Shown here: positions 34,279 to 42,763 of the stretch, in pieces | Layout of the letters: every line of letters begins with the position of its first letter | How positions within the stretch are numbered: the first letter of the stretch is position 1 | Origin: Rhizobium sp. GN54 | Lineage (GTDB): Bacteria > Pseudomonadota > Alphaproteobacteria > Rhizobiales > Rhizobiaceae | Direction: 5' to 3' | DNA: 64,000 nucleotides | NCBI RefSeq assembly: GCF_021026345.1 | Contig: NZ_JAJNCZ010000001.1 | Coordinates: 434,001 to 498,000, forward strand | Position numbers and translations under genes: made by a program | Notes under the pieces: model-generated | Seen by the model: only the letters and a program-made list of their open reading frames with translations | The model's database searches: none | Told to the model about the DNA's origin: nothing

Positions 34279-36627
34279 ATGACGAGGTTCTGCCGCACAC
34301 AAGGCAGGCAGGTTGGGGAATTGCGGATGCAGTTGTCAGAGCATTTGTCGCCGCCGGAAGGCGAGACGATAGATCCGACATCGCGCCTGCTCGCGGCGAG
34401 CGAGCGGCTGATGGCGGAGGCTGCGCGCCGTTTTCCCATCGCCGGCGATCCGCACAGTCGCGCCTACTGGATGGAGGCGATGATCAACCAGGCGCCGGAC
34501 TATTTCTTCTTCAAGGACCGCGACAGCCGCTTTCTGCTGGCCAACCACTCCGTCATCTCCGATCTCTATAGGGAGACGGACCTGACCGGCAGGACCGATT
34601 TCGACCTCTTTCCGCCCGAACTCGCGCAGCAGTTCTTCGAGATCGAGCAGGAGATCATGCGCTCGGGCGAGCCGATGCTGGACATGGAGGAGAAGATCCC
34701 GGACGGCCGGGGCGGGCTGAAGTGCTTGCTCACCTCCAAGCTGCCGATGCGCAACGAGCAGGGCGAGATCGTCGGCATCATCGGCATTGCCCGCGATATC
34801 ACCGAGCGCATGCGCCAGGAGCAACTGCATCTCGGCCAGGCGGAGCTTCTGAAGATGATCGCGGTCGGCGCGCCGCTGAAGGATGTCTTCACCGCGCTCA
34901 TCCACCTGATCGAGGGGCAGGTCGCCGATGTCGCGGGCTCGATCCTGCTGCTCGACCCGGCGGAAAACTGCCTGCGGCACGTCGCTGCCCCCAATCTCGA
35001 CCCGGACTGCTTCACCCGCATCGATGGCATCCCGATCGGCCCGGCGGTCGGCTCCTGCGGCACCGCCATGTGGCGCGGCGAGCCGGTGTTCGTCGCCGAC
35101 ATCGCGGCCGATCCGCTCTGGGAAGGCTACCGCGACCTCGCTTTGCCTTTCGGCTTCCGTTCCTGCTGGTCGGCGCCGATCCTCTCCTATCAGGGCCAGG
35201 TGCTCGGTTCGCTCGGGCTCTACGGGCGCACGCCCGGCCTGCCGTCCGCCGCCTGCCAGAAGCTGCTCGGCATGGCCACGCACATCGCCGGCATCGCGAT
35301 CGAGCGCAAGCAGGCCGAGGACCGCATCCAGTTTGTCGCCCATCATGACGTGCTCACCGGCCTGCCCAACCGCAGCATGCTCGACGAGCGCATCTCGAGC
35401 GCGATCGAGGCCGCCGACGACGCCAACGGCACGATCGCCGTCGCCTTCATCGATCTCGACAACTTCAAGCTGGTCAACGACAGCCTCGGCCATCACGCCG
35501 GCGACGAACTGCTCAAGACGGTGTCGCGGCGGATGCTGGACAAGCTGCGCCCGGAGGATTCGCTGGTGCGCCTCGGCGGCGACGAGTTCGTCGTCCTGCT
35601 CACCGGTCCGCGCCGCAGGAACGAGCAACTGTCGGTCCGGCTGGAATCGATCCGCAGGGCGGTCGCCGATCCCGTCCTGCTCGAGGGCCACAGCGTGCAG
35701 GTCACCTGCAGCATGGGCGTCGCGCTCTATCCCGGCCACGGCCGCAACGCCACGGAACTGCTCGCCAATGCCGACCTCGCCATGTACCGCTCCAAGGAGA
35801 TCGGCCGCGACGCCCTGCAGTTCTTCACCGCCGAGATGGCGTCGAGCGCGCACGAGAAGCTGCGCTACCAGGAGGAACTGCGCCGGGCGATCGCGCGCCA
35901 GGAATTCGTGCTCCACTACCAGCCGCAGATGGACCTGAAGACCGGGCACATCTTCGCCGTCGAGGCGCTGATCCGCTGGAACCACCCCGAGCGCGGGCTG
36001 CTGATGCCCGGCGACTTCATTCCCTTCGCCGAGGAGGCCGGCCTGATCGGCCAGATCGGCGACTGGACGCTCCGGGCCGCCTGCCGGCAGAACAAGGCCT
36101 GGCAGGACGCCGGCCTGCCGCCGGTCGTCGTCAGCGTCAACGTCTCCGCCCGCCAGTTCCAGGAGCCGGAATGGGTCGAGCGGGTGGCGTCTGCCCTGAA
36201 GAGAAGCGGGCTGGAGGCGCGCTATCTCGAGCTCGAACTGACCGAAAGCGTGATCATGGCGGACGTGCAGCAGGCCGTCGCCCTCATGCACCGGCTGGAG
36301 GAACTGGGCGTGCATCTGGCGATCGACGATTTCGGCACCGGCTATTCCAGCCTCAGCGCGCTCAAGCGCTTCCCGGTCGATCGCCTGAAGATCGACCGCT
36401 CCTTCGTCCAGGACCTGCCCGACGATCCCGACGACGCGGCGATCGCCCGCGCCATCATCTCGCTCGCCCATACGCTGCAACTGAGGGTGATCGCCGAGGG
36501 TGTGGAGACCCGCGAGCAACTGGAATTCCTGCGCGGCGCCGGCTGCGACGAGATCCAGGGCTACTATCTGAGCAAGCCCGTGCGCGCCGAAGGCATCGAG
36601 ACCCTGCTCCGCATTCCCAATATCTGA
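34279..36627 (+). CDS. PAS-GAF-GGDEF-EAL cyclic-di-GMP enzyme
   Basis: A soluble 782-residue protein. A PAS domain (about residues 65-180) with Y-F-F-F-K-D-R-D-S-R is followed by a GAF domain (about 190-345), GGDEF (about 355-520, G-G-D-E-F at 433-437) and EAL (about 535-780, E-A-L-I-R-W at 562-567, with D-D-F-G-T-G-Y, L-K-I-D-R-S-F and A-E-G-V-E-T). All catalytic motifs of both enzymes look intact, so it may make and break c-di-GMP under sensory control. ATG 34279 has a poor ribosome site; ATG 34327 is an alternative. It contrasts with the degenerate relative at 17.4 kb. Confidence 0.94.
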   Translation: MTRFCRTQGRQVGELRMQLSEHLSPPEGETIDPTSRLLAASERLMAEAARRFPIAGDPHSRAYWMEAMINQAPDYFFFKDRDSRFLLANHSVISDLYRETDLTGRTDFDLFPPELAQQFFEIEQEIMRSGEPMLDMEEKIPDGRGGLKCLLTSKLPMRNEQGEIVGIIGIARDITERMRQEQLHLGQAELLKMIAVGAPLKDVFTALIHLIEGQVADVAGSILLLDPAENCLRHVAAPNLDPDCFTRIDGIPIGPAVGSCGTAMWRGEPVFVADIAADPLWEGYRDLALPFGFRSCWSAPILSYQGQVLGSLGLYGRTPGLPSAACQKLLGMATHIAGIAIERKQAEDRIQFVAHHDVLTGLPNRSMLDERISSAIEAADDANGTIAVAFIDLDNFKLVNDSLGHHAGDELLKTVSRRMLDKLRPEDSLVRLGGDEFVVLLTGPRRRNEQLSVRLESIRRAVADPVLLEGHSVQVTCSMGVALYPGHGRNATELLANADLAMYRSKEIGRDALQFFTAEMASSAHEKLRYQEELRRAIARQEFVLHYQPQMDLKTGHIFAVEALIRWNHPERGLLMPGDFIPFAEEAGLIGQIGDWTLRAACRQNKAWQDAGLPPVVVSVNVSARQFQEPEWVERVASALKRSGLEARYLELELTESVIMADVQQAVALMHRLEELGVHLAIDDFGTGYSSLSALKRFPVDRLKIDRSFVQDLPDDPDDAAIARAIISLAHTLQLRVIAEGVETREQLEFLRGAGCDEIQGYYLSKPVRAEGIETLLRIPNI

Positions 36628-36712
36628 GCTGTCTCGGCGTGTGCGGCGATACCCGACAGTCCGCTGCCGTGCCCCTGCCGGAAATCTATGCTACTCGGCA
36701 GCAGACGCCGTC

Positions 36713-36740
36713 ATGGCCGCCTTCGGCCCGAAGCGGCCAT
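36713..36740 (+). terminator. Hairpin after the PAS-GAF-GGDEF-EAL gene
   Basis: ATGGCCG and CGGCCAT enclose CTTCGG and CCGAAG, giving a 13-pair stem with one bulged C, about 85 bases after the stop. It lacks a T tract. Confidence 0.4.
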
Positions 36741-36789
36741 CCGCAAAACCAAGCTCAACTCCGTGCAAGTGTTTTTGTTTCACCGCACT

Positions 36790-36816
36790 TTGAAAACTGC
36801 GCGTCCGCCCTACAAC
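36790..36816 (+). promoter_or_regulatory. Probable promoter of the DUF1254 gene
   Basis: TTGAAA (36790-36795) and TACAAC (36811-36816) are 15 bases apart. The stretch CCGCCCTACAACT is shared exactly with the region in front of the alkylsulfatase gene (44486-44497), where TTGAAA also precedes it. Confidence 0.5.
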
Positions 36817-36900
36817 TAGGACATGTCGCTCTCGTCAAAGGCGACAACACGGGGGCGGGCCTCCGCTATTTTTCATCGTCGAGCAATGAGGGTGTGGATT

Positions 36901-38445
36901 ATGGCCAATGCAACGGATGAAAATATGAAGGTCAGCCGCCGAGATGTAATGAAGGGAAGCTTGGGGACAGCGGCGTTCGCAGCCTTTGGCGCAAGCGCAG
37001 CCACACCCGCATTGGTCGCGGCGCCGATGGTTGCCATGGCAGGCGCGGCACAGGCCCAAACCCCTGCGTCTGCATCCGAAATCACAATGCCTGCCACAGG
37101 CATTCTCATGCATCCGGGCTATGCGAAGACGATTGCACAAATGGCCTATGTCTGGGGATGGCCAATTGTCAACATGCTGAATCGCAAGGCCAAAATCACC
37201 CAAGCACCATATCCGGGTTTGCTCGGCGGCATTCTGCCCGCCGCGCCTCGCGGTCAGGTCGGCATGTTGCATGACTATATCGAACCCTCGGAAACGTTCG
37301 TCACATGCCCCAATCAGGATGTCGTCTATGGACTGGGCTTCTTCTCGCTCGATGAAGAACCGGTTGTGGCGCAGGTTCCCGATTTCGGCGACCGGTTCTG
37401 GGTCTATGCCCTTTATGATGCTCGTACCGACCAATTCGGCCAACTGGGCAAGCCATACGGGACAAAGCCCGGTTTCTACCTTCTCGTCGGTCCAAGGTGG
37501 AATGGCCTGAAGCCCGACGGGATTACCGACGTCATCCGTAGTTCGACCTCCCTCGCCAATGCCATTCCGCGTATTTTCCAGGACGACACCCCGGAAGACA
37601 AGAAAGCCATCCAGTCAGCGATCAATCAGGTCGTCTTCTATCCACTCAAGGATTTCAACGGCGAGATGAAGACAATCGAGTGGGCGAACGTCAAAGACAT
37701 TCCGGTCCCGCCATCATCCGATGCTGACGGCGGCGGCGAAACAAAATGGGTTATCCCGGAGAAATTCTTCGATCAGTTCGGCGACGCGATCGCTGCTGCC
37801 GATCCCTTGCCAGGCGAAGAGGCCATGTATGGCCAGTTCCGCTTGTTGCAAGATGCGGCAGCGAAGGACCCCGAACTGAAGAAATTGCTGGTCGAGATTG
37901 CCAAGGAAACGGAGGAAAACGTCATCCACCCGTTCTTCGAGTGGAAGCACAACGGCCGCCCGGCAGGCAACGGTTGGAACCGTTCAACCAACAATGCACA
38001 ATTCGGCGTTGACTATTTCAACCGGACCGGAACGTCGAAATCGAACATGTTCGACAACAGGCCGAACGAAACCCAATACTTCTACACCGACTACGACGCG
38101 TCCGGAAAAGAACTGACGGGCAGCGGCAACTATGCGATCACTTTCGCAGCGGGGCAGGAACCGCCGGTGAACGGCTTCTGGTCGCTCACACTGTACAACG
38201 ACAAGCACCTGTTCCATGCCAACGATCTCAAGCGCTATTCGCTCGGAACCAAAAACAAGAACCTGAAGCGGAATACAGACGGATCATTGACGCTCCATGC
38301 CGGCGCGAAGAACCCCGGAGGGGACAAGGAGAGCAACTGGGTTCCCGCACCAGACGGGCGCTTCTCGCTCTATATACGGGCCTATTGGGGCAAGGAGCCG
38401 ATCCTGGATGGTTCATGGCAGCCTCCGAAGATCGAGGCGCTCTAG
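36901..38445 (+). CDS. DUF1254/DUF1214 Tat-exported protein
   Basis: A 514-residue protein. The N-terminus has a twin-arginine signal (V-S-R-R-D-V-M-K-G, then a hydrophobic stretch ending A-Q-A-Q). DUF1254 (about residues 80-210, with Y-V-W-G-W-P-I-V-N and [11 protein letters not shown]) and DUF1214 (about 380-510, with [10 protein letters not shown]) follow. The family is exported and of unknown activity. Base use is visibly less GC-rich than in neighbours, suggesting a different origin. The start at ATG 36901 is chosen for the signal length; ATG 36925 is an alternative. Confidence 0.88.
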   Translation: MANATDENMKVSRRDVMKGSLGTAAFAAFGASAATPALVAAPMVAMAGAAQAQTPASASEITMPATGILMHPGYAKTIAQMAYVWGWPIVNMLNRKAKITQAPYPGLLGGILPAAPRGQVGMLHDYIEPSETFVTCPNQDVVYGLGFFSLDEEPVVAQVPDFGDRFWVYALYDARTDQFGQLGKPYGTKPGFYLLVGPRWNGLKPDGITDVIRSSTSLANAIPRIFQDDTPEDKKAIQSAINQVVFYPLKDFNGEMKTIEWANVKDIPVPPSSDADGGGETKWVIPEKFFDQFGDAIAAADPLPGEEAMYGQFRLLQDAAAKDPELKKLLVEIAKETEENVIHPFFEWKHNGRPAGNGWNRSTNNAQFGVDYFNRTGTSKSNMFDNRPNETQYFYTDYDASGKELTGSGNYAITFAAGQEPPVNGFWSLTLYNDKHLFHANDLKRYSLGTKNKNLKRNTDGSLTLHAGAKNPGGDKESNWVPAPDGRFSLYIRAYWGKEPILDGSWQPPKIEAL

Positions 38446-38707
38446 CATCAGATCAGAGTTCATGTCTTCAAGTTGGAACGGGCATCGCAAATGGTGCTCC
38501 GATGTCCGGTGTAGGCGCAAAACGGTCAATCGCGCCGTAGTTATCAGATGGCAGCTTGGGGGCCGGCAGCGGACCGTCCGCTGCAGAGAAATGCGACACG
38601 ACAAGCGGACACATCGCCGCCCGATGCCAAGGTCTTAAACTGGCCCCTAAACGGACCAAACGGCGGCGCTTCTCCAATCGGCGGGCGCTTGCGGTCCGCT
38701 GGTTTCG
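38446..38707. other. Gap after DUF1254, nothing recognised
   Basis: About 260 bases of mixed composition without a credible gene, hairpin or repeat. The base composition remains like that of the DUF1254 gene. Confidence 0.4.
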
Positions 38708-38815
38708 CTATTTCTTCTTCGCTTGATCGTGATGCCACTTGATGGCGAAGAACATACCCGTGCCTAACACGAGAATCTTGAGCGGAAAGAAGACTATAGG
38801 GAACCAATCCCACAT
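38708..38815 (-). CDS. 35-residue single-pass membrane protein
   Basis: A very short gene starting M-W-D-W-F-P-I-V-F-F-P and continuing with a hydrophobic segment L-K-I-L-V-L-G-T-G-M-F-F-A-I, then W-H-H-D-Q-A-K-K-K. The single membrane helix with aromatic N-terminal belt and positive C-terminus follows the positive-inside rule. This pattern is unlikely by chance. The ribosome site is weak (GGAAAT). Such peptides often regulate or stabilise larger membrane complexes, but no partner is evident here. Confidence 0.5.
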   Translation of the reverse strand: MWDWFPIVFFPLKILVLGTGMFFAIKWHHDQAKKK

Positions 38816-39117
38816 TTCGGATATTTCCAGGCTGTTGCTTGACGCTATCTGTCGTGACGGAGCACTACCTCAGAACTGCTGCATACGACATCAGCCATGT
38901 TGACGCAGAGATCATGACATTCCCACGCACACGGCATGAGTGGGCTTGCCCGGAGGTATCGGGCAGTGCTTTCGAGCTTGGTGTGATCGGGCAAAGTCTG
39001 GACGGCCCATCGCCCGCGATGGGCCGTCCGCGATATCATGGTTTGCCGTTGCCGGCCCTTCCGCAGACATTCTCCGAAGACCGCGCAGGCAAACCGGCTT
39101 CCGCCCGCCCGCTCGAC
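38816..39117. other. Intergenic region with a perfect hairpin
   Basis: No gene is seen. GGACGGCCCATCG (39000-39012) and CGATGGGCCGTCC (39017-39029) form a perfect 13-pair stem with a CCCG loop. It lies about 90 bases downstream of the solute-binding-protein gene on the minus strand and may end its transcript, though no T tract follows. Confidence 0.55.
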
Positions 39118-39996
39118 CTACGGCACGTGCTGCATGATGATCTGCGTGTGCAGCATCGGTGCTTCGGCGCCGAAATAGGTCTCCAGCAGCGGCAGGAAAT
39201 CGTCGGACAGGTAGAATTCCGTCAGCGCACGGTCTGCCAGCAGGCGGAAGTCGGCGTCGCCGCGGCGCAGTGCGATCGCATAGGGTTCATGCGTGATCAG
39301 GCGGTCGCCGACCTTGAGCGCGGAGGGATCGCGCGCCCGCTTGGCCAGGCTGACGAGCAGCGCCTGATCGGCGATGTAGGCATCGATCTTGCGATCCTCC
39401 AGCGCCTTGAGCCCGTCCTCGTGCGTGTTGAAATCGGCAAGCCGGGTCTTGGATTCCTGGATCGCAAGCGCCTCGTGAAGGGTCGCCGTCGTCGTCGTGT
39501 TCGCGCGCATGCCGATGACGTTCGTGGCCGGGCGCTCGCTGACGGCGTGAACGGCGGGTCCGTCGAGAAAGAGCGTCTGCAGGTAGTCGGGCGAATCCTT
39601 GCGCAAGAGCGCGCTCGCGCCGGTGAGAAAGATCGGTTGCGAGAAATCGACGGTCTCCCGCCTCTGCAAGGTCACGGTGATGGAACCGCAAAGCAGGTCG
39701 ATCTCTTCGTTCCTGACCTCATCGAAGCCGTTGGCGAGCGTCATCTCGACATATTCGCGTTTCAACTGCGGAAACTGATGTTCGATCTCGTCGACGATCC
39801 TGCCGCACAGGTCGATGGCATATCCCGCCGGTTCCGCCCCCGCCTGGCTGGAGGAAAAGGGCGCCTGGTCGGCGATGTAGCCGATACGCACGGTTCCACG
39901 CTTCGCAATCGTGTCGAGCGTCGCGGCCGCGGTCGCCAGGGCGGAAAGGCAAAGGGCGAGGCTCGCCAGCAGAAGCCGTCTCATGCGCCTGGCCAT
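39118..39996 (-). CDS. Amino-acid-type solute-binding protein (SBP_bac_3)
   Basis: A 292-residue protein with a Sec signal peptide (R-R-L-L-L-A-S-L-A-L-C-L-S-A-L-A-T-A-A-A). The body matches family 3 binding proteins: G-T-V-R-I-G-Y-I-A-D-Q-A-P-F-S, G-Y-A-I-D-L-C, and E-E-I-D-L-L-C-G-S-I-T-V-T with R-R-E-T-V-D-F-S-Q-P. It would bind an amino acid or related solute in the periplasm. No permease or ATPase gene is next to it, so it is an orphan component. The start is ATG 39996 or ATG 39984. Confidence 0.87.
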   Translation of the reverse strand: MARRMRRLLLASLALCLSALATAAATLDTIAKRGTVRIGYIADQAPFSSSQAGAEPAGYAIDLCGRIVDEIEHQFPQLKREYVEMTLANGFDEVRNEEIDLLCGSITVTLQRRETVDFSQPIFLTGASALLRKDSPDYLQTLFLDGPAVHAVSERPATNVIGMRANTTTTATLHEALAIQESKTRLADFNTHEDGLKALEDRKIDAYIADQALLVSLAKRARDPSALKVGDRLITHEPYAIALRRGDADFRLLADRALTEFYLSDDFLPLLETYFGAEAPMLHTQIIMQHVP

Positions 39997-40244
39997 ACGT
40001 GTCTGCGGGGCACCTGCATGATCCTGTCTCCCAAAACGGTGTCGATGCCGAAGGCGTGCGCGCAGCTTATGGGCTGCCCCCCATATGTCAACCGAGGACG
40101 CCCGGCGTCGTCCGGCTGTCTCGTCATCTTCGCAAGGTCGATCCGCCCATGCCGGCATATGCCGCAAGGATGCCTCCGCGCCTGCCGCACCGCGCCCGCT
40201 GCGCCTCCTGCGTCCCTTCCCAGCAGGCGGGGAAGGACGAGCGC

Positions 40245-40715
40245 CTATCGCCGCCGCCAGTAGTGGACTTCCATCATCTTCTCCCAGCCCTTGCCCGGCT
40301 TGTTGACGATCGCGGTCAGCGTGCGGTGGTCGTCGTCGATGAAGGTGATCACGTCCTGATAGGGCAGGCGCTTGCCCTCGTTCTCGAAATCCGGGCCCTC
40401 GCTGTGCAGCGCCAGCACGTTGCCGGTCGGCTCCAGGATCCCGTCATAGTGCCACAGATGCGTCATCATCGAGCCGATCCAGGTGCCGGTATAGCGGTCG
40501 CGGGCGGGATCGTAGCCGATCGTCATCACCGATTCGCCCGGCTCGCCGTCCGGCATCAGCCCGCGGCCCTCGCACAGCACCCACAGCCCGCCGACGCGGC
40601 GGACGGTCTCCGTCCAGGTGGTTTCCGCCGGCGGTCCGGCTGTCGCCTCGTCGGAGACGTCCCAGGTGCCCACCAGCCGCTCCAGCCACCGGTGCTGTGT
40701 CGTGATCTCTGCCAT
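40245..40715 (-). CDS. DUF1579 domain protein
   Basis: A 156-residue cytoplasmic protein. It begins with an L-V-G-T-W-D-V-type strand and has many beta strands ending in V-H-Y-W-R-R-R. The G-T-W, W-T-E-T-V-R-R and M-T-I-G-Y-D-P motifs fit DUF1579/THAP4-like beta barrels. Function is unknown. The ATG at 40715 follows a strong GGGAGGT site, which sets the start. It is divergent from a MarR gene with a palindrome in between, so the two probably form a regulator-target pair. Confidence 0.85.
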   Translation of the reverse strand: MAEITTQHRWLERLVGTWDVSDEATAGPPAETTWTETVRRVGGLWVLCEGRGLMPDGEPGESVMTIGYDPARDRYTGTWIGSMMTHLWHYDGILEPTGNVLALHSEGPDFENEGKRLPYQDVITFIDDDHRTLTAIVNKPGKGWEKMMEVHYWRRR

Positions 40716-40816
40716 TGCCGCTACCTCCCGTGCGTGTTGTCCGCGATAGAAACCCGGAGCCATCCGCCAGCCGCCAAGACCAGCTTGGGACCTGCGACAT
40801 GGTGGCTCTTGACAAG

Positions 40817-40839
40817 ACTACGTTGATATCAACAGTAGT
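40817..40839. promoter_or_regulatory. Palindromic operator between DUF1579 and MarR
   Basis: GTTGATATCAAC (40822-40833) is a perfect 12-base palindrome flanked by ACTAC (40817-40821) and GTAGT (40835-40839). It lies five bases before the MarR ATG and is a good candidate binding site for it. Confidence 0.7.
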
Positions 40840-40843
40840 GCAA

Positions 40844-41299
40844 ATGACCGAGCATGCCGCCCCCGCCGCCGTTTCCCACGATACCACGCTGCATGTGCGT
40901 GACCATTGCCTCTGCCTGCATGCCCAGAGGGCCGCCCGCGCGCTCGGGCGCCGCTTCGACGAGGCGCTTCGCCCGGTGGGCCTGACCAACGGCCAGTTCT
41001 CGCTGCTGATGGCGCTCAATCGTCCCGAGCCGCCGCCGATGGGGCCTATCGCGGCCCTGCTCGCCATGGACCGGACGACGCTGACGGCGGCCGTCAAGCC
41101 GCTGTCGCGCCGCGGCCTCGTCGCCGTCCTGCCCGATCCGCGCGACCGCCGCGGCCGCAGGCTGGCGCTGACCGAAGCGGGCAGGGACCTTCTGGCCCGC
41201 GCCCTGCCGATCTGGGTCGAAACCCATGCCGCGGTCGAAGCCGGCCTCGCGGGCATCGACGTCGATGCGCTGCGGCAGGGATTGAAGATGCTGTCCTGA
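40844..41299 (+). CDS. MarR-family transcriptional regulator
   Basis: A 151-residue winged-helix regulator. Helix-turn-helix residues lie in I-A-A-L-L-A-M-D-R-T-T-L-T-A-A-V-K-P-L, and the wing is P-D-P-R-D-R-R-G-R-R-L-A-L-T. A cysteine pair occurs in D-H-C-L-C-L-H near the N-terminus and could sense redox or metals. The start at ATG 40844 follows the operator palindrome. Divergent from DUF1579. Confidence 0.9.
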   Translation: MTEHAAPAAVSHDTTLHVRDHCLCLHAQRAARALGRRFDEALRPVGLTNGQFSLLMALNRPEPPPMGPIAALLAMDRTTLTAAVKPLSRRGLVAVLPDPRDRRGRRLALTEAGRDLLARALPIWVETHAAVEAGLAGIDVDALRQGLKMLS

Positions 41300-41424
41300 G
41301 CGGCAGCCATCTCGAGCGCCCGTCATGCGGCGCGATGGCGGAGTGGCCGGGTTCGCCGGGGCATGCCGCCGCAAAGTCGCCGCCCGCTCTGGCGGCCCGC
41401 GCAAATTCGCCTATCTTTCCGGGG

Positions 41425-42435
41425 ATGAAGCCAGATCAGCTGCTCTATCCGGCGCCCGCCGGCCTCTATTGCCCCTCCGGCGATTTCTACGTCGATCCGA
41501 TGCGGCCGGTCGCCCGCGCGCTGATCACCCACGGCCATTCCGACCATGCCCGCGCCGGCCACGGCGCGGTGCTGGCCACCCGCGAAACGCTCGACATCAT
41601 GGCGATCCGCCACGGCGCGGATTTCTGCGGCACCGCGCAGGCCGTCGCCTTTGGCGAGACGATCGACCTCTCGGGCACGCAGGTCTCCTTCCATCCGGCC
41701 GGCCACGTGCTCGGCTCGGCGCAGATCGCGATTTCGGCCGGCGGCATCCGCTTCTGCGTCTCCGGCGACTACAAGCGCAGCCCCGACCCGACCTGCGCGC
41801 CCTACGAGCCGGTCGCCTGCGACGTCTTCATCACCGAGGCGACCTTTGGCCTGCCGGTGTTCCACCACCCCGACCCGAAGGGCGAGATCGGCAAGCTTCT
41901 GACCTCGCTGCAGCAGTTTCCCGGGCGCAGCCACCTCGTCGGCGCCTATTCGCTCGGCAAGGCGCAGCGCGTCATCCGGCTCCTGCGCGACTGCGGCTAT
42001 GACCGGCCGATCTACATCCACGGTTCGCTGGCAAGGCTCTGCGACTACTACGTCTCGCGCGGCATCGATCTCGGCGAGCTGCGCCCGGCGACGCTTGAGA
42101 AGGGGGATCCGACCGATTTCTCCGGCGCCGTGATCGTCGGCCCGCCGTCGGCCTTCGGCGAGCGCTGGGCGCGCCGCTTCCCCGAGCCGCTGGTCGCCTT
42201 TGCCTCCGGCTGGATGATGGTGCGCCAGCGCGCCCGGCAGGGCGGCGTCGAGCTGCCGCTCGTCATCTCCGACCATTGCGACTGGCCCGAACTGACCGAA
42301 ACCATCCGCGACCTCGCTCCCGCCGAGGTCTGGGTCACTCATGGCCGCGAGGAGGCGCTGGTGCGCTGGTGCGAGCTCGCCAACATCCCCGCCCGCCCGC
42401 TGCACCTCGTGGGGTATGAGGACGAGGGGGATTGA
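41425..42435 (+). CDS. Ligase-associated DNA exonuclease (metallo-beta-lactamase fold)
   Basis: A 336-residue MBL-fold nuclease with H-G-H-S-D-H at residues 36-41, the zinc-binding motif. A beta-CASP-like region includes A-Y-S-L-G-K-A-Q-R and V-T-H-G-R-E near the C-terminus. This is the bacterial exonuclease usually encoded with an ATP-dependent ligase, a helicase and a metallophosphatase. The start at ATG 41425 (M-K-P-D-Q-L) follows GGGG. The ligase gene follows after about 330 bases filled by palindromic repeats. Confidence 0.92.
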   Translation: MKPDQLLYPAPAGLYCPSGDFYVDPMRPVARALITHGHSDHARAGHGAVLATRETLDIMAIRHGADFCGTAQAVAFGETIDLSGTQVSFHPAGHVLGSAQIAISAGGIRFCVSGDYKRSPDPTCAPYEPVACDVFITEATFGLPVFHHPDPKGEIGKLLTSLQQFPGRSHLVGAYSLGKAQRVIRLLRDCGYDRPIYIHGSLARLCDYYVSRGIDLGELRPATLEKGDPTDFSGAVIVGPPSAFGERWARRFPEPLVAFASGWMMVRQRARQGGVELPLVISDHCDWPELTETIRDLAPAEVWVTHGREEALVRWCELANIPARPLHLVGYEDEGD

Positions 42436-42499
42436 TGGTGATGGTGCTTCATCGCAATCGGACTGACACCCTCATTGCGGCCGTGCCATCCCCGCCGCC

Positions 42500-42744
42500 C
42501 CCCTCATCCGCCTGCCGGCACCTTCTCCCCGATGGGGAGAGGAGCCCGGACGGCCACGCCCTCGCCAAAGGAATGTTTGGTAACGTTGCGCCACCCGCGC
42601 ACTCCCTCTTCTCCCCGTCGGGGAGAAGGTGGCCCGAAGGGCCGGATGAGGGGGGCTTTGCCGCGGTGCACCGGATGGCCGACAGCGTCGGCCGGCGCCG
42701 GCCGAGCCCCTCTCCCTTGTGGGGACGGGTTGGGGAGGGGACTT
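42500..42744. repeat. Three palindromic elements between exonuclease and ligase genes
   Basis: Hairpins centred on CTTCTCCCCGATGGGGAGAG (42522), CTTCTCCCCGTCGGGGAGAA (42608), and a CCTCTCCCTTGTGGGGACGG element (about 42709) fill the gap. They belong to the two repeat types seen in the bet region and near 63 kb. Their length separates two genes that are normally adjacent. Confidence 0.75.
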
Positions 42745-42763
42745 ACTGCACGGCGGCACCCCC

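Noticed and set aside
41330-41385. A tRNA-Ser-like string (GGCGGAGTGGCCGGGTTCG)
   Set aside because: No cloverleaf with acceptor stem and anticodon could be formed.
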